From: Lentzea californiensis
GTDB taxonomy: Bacteria > Actinomycetota > Actinomycetes > Mycobacteriales > Pseudonocardiaceae
Length of the DNA: 64,000 nt
NCBI RefSeq assembly: GCF_024648825.1
Contig: NZ_JANBBE010000002.1
Location: 434,001-498,000, forward strand
Reading direction: 5' to 3'
Within the stretch, counting starts at the first letter, position 1. Each line of letters starts with the position of its first letter. The position numbers were made by a program, and so were the translations under genes. The notes under the pieces were generated by a model. It made no database searches. It saw only the letters and a program-made list of their open reading frames with translations, and was not told the DNA's origin. Shown piece by piece: positions 59,762 through 64,000 of this stretch.

Positions 59762-59902
59762 CGAGTGCTCCTCGCTTCGTTGCGAACGTTGGGCGGGGAC
59801 GCTAGGTAACGGCCGTGCGGCTCGTAAGGGTTAGGTCGTAAGTTCCGTATTGGTCGTTTAGTTCGTGACCTGTTTCACAGCTGATGCGTCAGAATTCCAT
59901 CC
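59762..59902. promoter_or_regulatory. Divergent regulatory region between tctCBA and the two-component system
   Basis: Contains direct repeats TCGTAAG at 59822-59828 and 59836-59842 (14-bp period), followed by related TCGTTTAG and TCGTGA strings to about 59870. Such phased repeats in a shared divergent region are a good candidate for response-regulator binding. Confidence 0.45.
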
Positions 59903-61474
59903 ATGTTCCGTCGGTCTGTTTCGTTTGGAGCTTTGCTTCTGGCGTTGCAGGTGGTCATCGTGCTCATGACCACCTGTGCGGCCGGGCTGCTCGCCGCCAA
60001 ACTGCAGAGCGACCGGATCCGCGACTCCTACAAGGACCGGATGTTGTCCGTCGCCGAGAGCGTGGCGCGGCTACCGACGGTGGTCGAGGCGTTCGATTCC
60101 GTTGACCCGCCCGCGACGATCCAGCCGCTGGCCGAGCTGATCCGCAAGGCGTCCAGCGTGACGTACGTGGTGGTCACCGACCGCAACGGCGTCCGCTACG
60201 CCCACCCCGACCCGAAGCGCATCGGCGAGCGCGTGTCGACCGACCCGACCAGCGCGTTGTCCGGCGAGGTCTTCGTCGGCACGGAGACGGGCACGCTCGG
60301 CACGTCGCTCCGCGCGAAGGTCCCGGTCCGGACGGCGGACGGGCGCATCATCGGCATGGCGTCCGTCGGCATCCTGGAGAGCCAGCTCTCGGCCGACCTC
60401 GCGGAGGACCTGCCGGAGCTGATCGGCTGGCTGGCGGCGGCCGCGCTGGTCGGCGTGCTCGGTGCCGCGTTGATCACGCAGCACGTGCGGAGGCGGACGT
60501 TCCGGCTCGAACCGGCCGAGATCGCGCAGCTGCTCGAGACCAGGGACGCGATGCTGCACGGCATCCGCGAAGGCGTGGTCGCCCTGGACGACCAGGAGAA
60601 GCTGGCGCTGGTCAACGACGAGGCGCTGCGGTTGCTGGGCTTGGCGGAGAACCCGAGCGGACGCCCGGCGGCGGAGGTGCTCGACGACGGGTTGCTGGAC
60701 CTCGCCCGTGGCGACGACGACGTCGCGGACCGGCTCGTCCTCGCCGGGGAACGGGTCCTGGTCGCGAACCGGATGACGGCCAAGACGAACGAACGCGCCG
60801 TCGGCGTCGTGCTGACGTTGCGCGACCGGACCGAGCTGCACGACGCGTTGCGCGAGCTCGACGGGCAGCGCACCGTCACGGAAGCGCTACGCGCACAGGC
60901 CCATGAGTTCTCGAACCACCTGCACGTCATCGGTGGTCTGCTGGACCTGGACCGCGGCCCGGACGCCGTCGCCTACATCGAACGGGTCGGCGGCGCCGGC
61001 TCGGTCACGGCCGACATCATCGACGGAGCGAACGCCGATCCCGCCCTGGCGGCGTTGTTGCTGGCAAAATCCTCCACCGCGCACGAACGAGGTGTGGAGC
61101 TCCGGCTCGATCCCGGCAGCTCCGTCGACATTCGTGCGGGCGACGACGCGTTGACCGTGCTGGGAAACCTGGTCGACAACGCGGTCGACGCCGTGGAGAC
61201 CGGTGGAACCGTGCGGGTGCTGGTGCGCTCGTCGGCCACCGGCGTGCGGGTGGTCGTGGACGACGACGGGCCGGGAGTGGCCGAGTCGCAACGCGGCCGC
61301 ATCTTCGACCTGGGTGTCAGCTCCAAGGACGCCCAGGGCGCGCACGGCAGAGGAATAGGACTTGCATTGGTGTCGAGGGTGGTGACCCGCCGCAGTGGCC
61401 GGGTCGCGATCACCGACTCGGAGCTCGGCGGCGCGTCGTTCGACGTGTGGCTGCCGGAAACGGGGAACCGATGA
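59903..61474 (+). CDS. CitA/DcuS-type sensor histidine kinase
   Basis: 523 aa. A first membrane helix (LLLALQVVIVLMTTCAAGLLA), an external PAS-like/Cache sensor (about 40-175; VTYVVVTDRNGVRYAHPDPKRIG in part), a second helix (LAAAALVGVLGAALIT), a cytoplasmic PAS (MLHGIREGVVALDDQEKLALVN, in part), then a kinase core: phospho-His in RAQAHEFSNHLHVIGGL, N box LGNLVDNAVDAVETGG, G boxes VDDDGPGV and GRGIGLALVSRV. This family senses citrate and C4-dicarboxylates. Response regulator follows with ATGA overlap. Confidence 0.93.
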   Translation: MFRRSVSFGALLLALQVVIVLMTTCAAGLLAAKLQSDRIRDSYKDRMLSVAESVARLPTVVEAFDSVDPPATIQPLAELIRKASSVTYVVVTDRNGVRYAHPDPKRIGERVSTDPTSALSGEVFVGTETGTLGTSLRAKVPVRTADGRIIGMASVGILESQLSADLAEDLPELIGWLAAAALVGVLGAALITQHVRRRTFRLEPAEIAQLLETRDAMLHGIREGVVALDDQEKLALVNDEALRLLGLAENPSGRPAAEVLDDGLLDLARGDDDVADRLVLAGERVLVANRMTAKTNERAVGVVLTLRDRTELHDALRELDGQRTVTEALRAQAHEFSNHLHVIGGLLDLDRGPDAVAYIERVGGAGSVTADIIDGANADPALAALLLAKSSTAHERGVELRLDPGSSVDIRAGDDALTVLGNLVDNAVDAVETGGTVRVLVRSSATGVRVVVDDDGPGVAESQRGRIFDLGVSSKDAQGAHGRGIGLALVSRVVTRRSGRVAITDSELGGASFDVWLPETGNR

Positions 61475-62142
61475 GCGTGCGAACGCTCGTGGTCGACGAC
61501 GACTTCGCCGTGGCGGCGATCCACCGCGGGTTCCTGGGGGCGATGCCCGAGTTCGAGGTGGTGGGCGAGGCCCACCGCGGTGGCGAGGCGTTGCGGGCGG
61601 TGGAGGCGTTGCGGCCGGACCTGGTGCTGCTCGACATCCACCTGCCGGACATGTCCGGCCTGGAGGTGCTGTCGCGGCTGCGCGCTCGCGGTGGGCCGCC
61701 CGTGGACGTGATCGCGGTGACGGCGGCACGCGAACGGGAGACCGTGCGGCAGGCCATGTCCCGCGGAGTCGACAACTACCTCGTGAAGCCGTTCACGCGC
61801 ACGGCGTTCCTCGACCGGATGCGGGAGTACCTCGCCCAGCGCATCGAGGTGCAGCGGCTGGGGCAGGTGCTGGACCAGGACGAGGTCGACTCCTTGATGC
61901 ACCACCGGCCGCGCACCCTGGCCATGCCCAAGGGGTTGTCCGCCGTGACGTTGCGACTGGTGACGGAGGCGTTGCGGGACAGCCAGAACGACCTCTCCGC
62001 CCAGGAGGTCGGGGATCGGGCGGGACTGTCCCGCGTGAGCGCCCGCCGCTACCTGGAGCACCTGGTGACGATCGGCAAGGCGGAGGTGCAGCCGCGGTAC
62101 GGCATGGCGAACCGCCCGGCGCACGGTTACCGGCTGACCTGA
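61471..62142 (+). CDS. CitB/DcuR-type response regulator
   Basis: 223 aa. Receiver domain with acidic pocket VVDDD, phospho-acceptor Asp55 in LVLLDIHLPDMSG, Thr in VTAAR and Lys in YLVKPFTR. The C-terminal part (about 140-223) holds a helix-turn-helix of the CitB type: AQEVGDRAGLSRVSARRYLEHL (in part). It most likely controls the divergent tctCBA operon in response to an external carboxylate. ATG overlaps the kinase stop. Confidence 0.93.
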   Translation: MSVRTLVVDDDFAVAAIHRGFLGAMPEFEVVGEAHRGGEALRAVEALRPDLVLLDIHLPDMSGLEVLSRLRARGGPPVDVIAVTAARERETVRQAMSRGVDNYLVKPFTRTAFLDRMREYLAQRIEVQRLGQVLDQDEVDSLMHHRPRTLAMPKGLSAVTLRLVTEALRDSQNDLSAQEVGDRAGLSRVSARRYLEHLVTIGKAEVQPRYGMANRPAHGYRLT

Positions 62143-63269
62143 GCGTCCCAGTCGATGCGGTGGTTCTGGTCACGCGTGAACGCTTTCCTGCCCACGGTCT
62201 TCATCACGAGCGGCATGAGCAGCCGGGTGATGGGGCCGATGCCGCGCTTGTTGCTGTTGGTACGCGCTGCGCGTGCTGCGATGCCTTCGACGCGGGGGCG
62301 TCGCAGCTGCTCGTAGGTGGCGAACGCCGTTGGGATGTCACGGATGTCGCGCAGGCAGCGCGCCAGCTGCACGGCGGACTCGGCGGCCAGTGAGGCGCCC
62401 TGGCCGGAGCTGGAGCTGGGCGCGTGGGCGGAGTCACCGACGAGCACCATGCGGTCGCGGTGCCAGCGAGGAACGCTGGGCATCATCTCCAGCGGGCCGA
62501 CGCCGATCAGGGTGTCGCTGTGCGCCAGCAGCCGCTTCGCCGGCATGTCGTCACCGTAGGCCTCGCGCAGCCGTGCCAGCCAGGTCTCGGTGGGGATCTC
62601 GGCCATCTCGGCCGCCGTCATCGGTTCCGGGACGGCGAGGTTGTTGAACCACGCGATGGTGCCGTCCGGCTGTGCCCAGTAGCCGAGGAACGAGCTGCCG
62701 AAGACGAAGTACATGGTCTCCGGATCGCCGTGCACGCCGCTTTGTGAGGCGTACGAACCGAATCCGAGCAGACCGGCGTACTCGGGCCCCGGGGCGGCCG
62801 GGTCGATGATCGTGCGGACCGCCGAACGGATGCCGTCGGCGCCCACCAGCAGGTCTCCCGATTCGGTGCTGCCGTCCGCGAACGTCGCCGTGACACCGTT
62901 GTCGTGCGTTTCCACGTCGACCAGGCGCTTGCCGTGCTCGACCTTGATCCGTTGTGCCGTCGTGAGATCTCTCAGTCTGCGGTAGAGATCGGCCCGCCAC
63001 ACCACCCGGCTCGGGTCGCCCTCGACCCTGCCGAGCTCGCGGCCTCTGTTGTCCGCCAGGACCATGCGGCGGACGGGCTCGCCGAAATCGGTTTCCAGGC
63101 CGACGATCCGCAATGCCGCCAAGCCGTTCGGCGCCACGTTGAGGACTCCGCCGACGCCGTCCGCCGCGGCGTCGTACGCCTCGAACACGGCCGCTTCGAT
63201 GCCGGCCTTCTTGAGTGCCAGGGCCGTGACGGGGCCTGCTATGCCGCCTCCGATGACTAACGCTTTCAT
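62127..63269 (-). CDS. FAD-dependent aromatic/drug monooxygenase (PHBH fold)
   Basis: 380 aa from ATG 63269 (GGAGGG upstream). Dinucleotide motif VIGGGIAGPVTALALKKAG, DG motif LLVGADGIRSAVR, and GD motif LVGDSAHAPSSSSGQGASLA: class A flavoprotein monooxygenase. Hydroxylates an aromatic metabolite or xenobiotic using NAD(P)H; related proteins include tetracycline-inactivating TetX and rifampicin monooxygenases, but the substrate is unknown. Its ATG overlaps the stop of the PadR gene, so it is coregulated. The 3' end overlaps the convergent response-regulator gene by 16 nt. Confidence 0.92.
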   Translation of the reverse strand: MKALVIGGGIAGPVTALALKKAGIEAAVFEAYDAAADGVGGVLNVAPNGLAALRIVGLETDFGEPVRRMVLADNRGRELGRVEGDPSRVVWRADLYRRLRDLTTAQRIKVEHGKRLVDVETHDNGVTATFADGSTESGDLLVGADGIRSAVRTIIDPAAPGPEYAGLLGFGSYASQSGVHGDPETMYFVFGSSFLGYWAQPDGTIAWFNNLAVPEPMTAAEMAEIPTETWLARLREAYGDDMPAKRLLAHSDTLIGVGPLEMMPSVPRWHRDRMVLVGDSAHAPSSSSGQGASLAAESAVQLARCLRDIRDIPTAFATYEQLRRPRVEGIAARAARTNSNKRGIGPITRLLMPLVMKTVGRKAFTRDQNHRIDWDAQVSR

Positions 63270-63856
63270 CGTTCCCTCCCGAAGATTTCGCGCCAGGTCT
63301 GCTGGTACTCGGCTTTCGCCAGTTCCGTCGTGAGCTTCTGGACGAGCCGCAGTTCGGCCTCCAGCAACGACATCCGGTACTCCTCCTCGACGAGGAAGAT
63401 CCACTGGACGCCGTCGGCCGTCGCCTTGCCGACCATCCCGCGCGTCTCGTCGAGGTCCTTCGCCAGCGCGCCGGCCCGGGCCTCCAGCAACTCCACGGCC
63501 TCCACCGGGTCGAGCACGGAGATGAGCGACAGCGCCACGCCGAACTGCGGGTACTCGTGCACCGGGTCGCGGACGAGCTCGCGCATCCAGTCGTGCAGTT
63601 CGGCACGGCCGGCGTCGGTCAGCGCGTAGATCGTGCGTTCCGGCCGTTGCGTGTCCTTGACGGTCTCCTGCTCGGTGACGAAGCCGGCTTTCCGCAGCTG
63701 CTCGACGACCATGTACAGCGAGCCGCGGTTGAACTTGATGTTGCGGTCCTTGCCCGTGTCCTTGAGCTGTTTGCCCAGCTCGTAGGGGTGCATGGGGCCC
63801 ATAACGAGATGTGCCAGCACCGCCAGCGCTAGCGGGTTCGACACCTTGCGCCGCAT
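63266..63856 (-). CDS. PadR-family transcriptional regulator
   Basis: 196 aa. Winged helix of the PadR type: NPLALAVLAHLVMGPMHPYELGKQL (in parts), IKFNRGSLYMVVEQLRKAGFV, then the wing ERTIYALTDAGRAEL. The C-terminal Vir_Cter-like dimerisation helix is long (EEEYRMSLLEAELRLVQKLTTELAKAEYQ, in parts). First gene of an operon with the monooxygenase. Two similar inverted repeats directly upstream suggest autorepression relieved by a ligand of the monooxygenase. Confidence 0.92.
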   Translation of the reverse strand: MRRKVSNPLALAVLAHLVMGPMHPYELGKQLKDTGKDRNIKFNRGSLYMVVEQLRKAGFVTEQETVKDTQRPERTIYALTDAGRAELHDWMRELVRDPVHEYPQFGVALSLISVLDPVEAVELLEARAGALAKDLDETRGMVGKATADGVQWIFLVEEEYRMSLLEAELRLVQKLTTELAKAEYQQTWREIFGRER

Positions 63857-63866
63857 GCGTCCTCCT

Positions 63867-63910
63867 TGGTTGATATCGACTATCCGGGTCTAACTAGTTG
63901 ATGTCAACTA
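63867..63910 (-). promoter_or_regulatory. Tandem PadR-type operators
   Basis: TAGTTGA-tg-TCAACTA (63895-63910) is a perfect inverted repeat. TGGTTGATATCGACTA (63867-63882) matches it at 13 of 16 positions, 28 bp closer to the padR start. The spacing puts both on about the same helix face. Confidence 0.65.
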
Positions 63911-64000
63911 TCTGCTGTGGACCGCCGCTCCGCTTGTGGAGGTTTCGGCGGAAGATCCACGACCCGTGACAGGATCGGTCGCATGAGATCTGGGGGCAGA

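Noticed and set aside
63984-64000. ATG near the right edge that could start another gene
   Set aside because: Only six codons are visible and there is no clear ribosome site, so it cannot be supported.

Overview
The window is a gene-dense chromosomal segment of a high-GC actinomycete, most likely order Pseudonocardiales (Lentzea/Saccharothrix/Actinosynnema-like). The reasons are strong G/C bias at third codon positions, frequent GTG starts, GTGA/ATGA stop-start overlaps, an Lsr2 gene, a DUF5753 regulator with a DUF397 partner, an AfsR/SARP regulator and a ClpP pair next to a PopR-like regulator. No rRNA, insertion sequence, prophage or CRISPR array was seen. One tRNA gene is present. The genus is inferred, not proven.

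Layout. 1-6.5 kb: 3' end of 6-phosphogluconate dehydrogenase, a PBP4-type D,D-carboxypeptidase, a SulP transporter fused to a beta-carbonic anhydrase, and a WhiJ-like XRE/DUF397 pair with a divergent small Cys protein. 6.7-16.2 kb: an AfsR/SARP regulator, a 51-codon small gene, a large LuxR (LAL) regulator and a MacB-like ABC ATPase plus FtsX-type permease. 16.6-24.8 kb: a CUT1 sugar ABC importer with a GH1 beta-glucosidase under a LacI-type palindrome, a secreted phytase-like esterase, an ACT-GNAT acetyltransferase and a LacI regulator. This resembles the cellobiose (ceb/bgl) system of Streptomyces.

25-34 kb: small membrane and secreted proteins (one with a DM13 domain), an AraC regulator, a FadB-FadA beta-oxidation pair, a GNAT enzyme, and an acyl-CoA dehydrogenase coupled to a CaiB/Amacr-type CoA enzyme. 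34-38.7 kb: small membrane proteins, then a tandem glycine riboswitch followed by an apparent 24-codon upstream ORF, gcvT and glyA. 38.7-47.7 kb: a secreted protein, a Cfa-like methyltransferase with a DUF1295 partner, an S9 peptidase, a complete ornithine-to-spermidine operon (ODC, SpeD, SpeE), and a membrane metallophosphoesterase.

47.7-64 kb: a SigE-family sigma factor with a membrane partner, a fused aminodeoxychorismate synthase, lsr2, a CsoR-family regulator with its own operator, tRNA-Leu(CAA), an SNase-like/CBM2 lipoprotein, two ClpP paralogues (the second lacking the catalytic Ser) with a convergent PopR-like regulator, an SDR/TetR pair, a tripartite tricarboxylate transporter with a divergent CitAB-type two-component system, and a PadR-FAD-monooxygenase operon.

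The most notable items are: the ClpP/ClpR-like/PopR module with the same TCTGC-N5-GCAGA site about 50 nt upstream of both transcription units; the upstream ORF between the glycine riboswitch and gcvT; the tRNA-Leu(CAA) without a long variable arm; the SARP / small ORF / LAL / ABC cassette with CCTCAGG motifs; and the SNase-CBM2 fusion.
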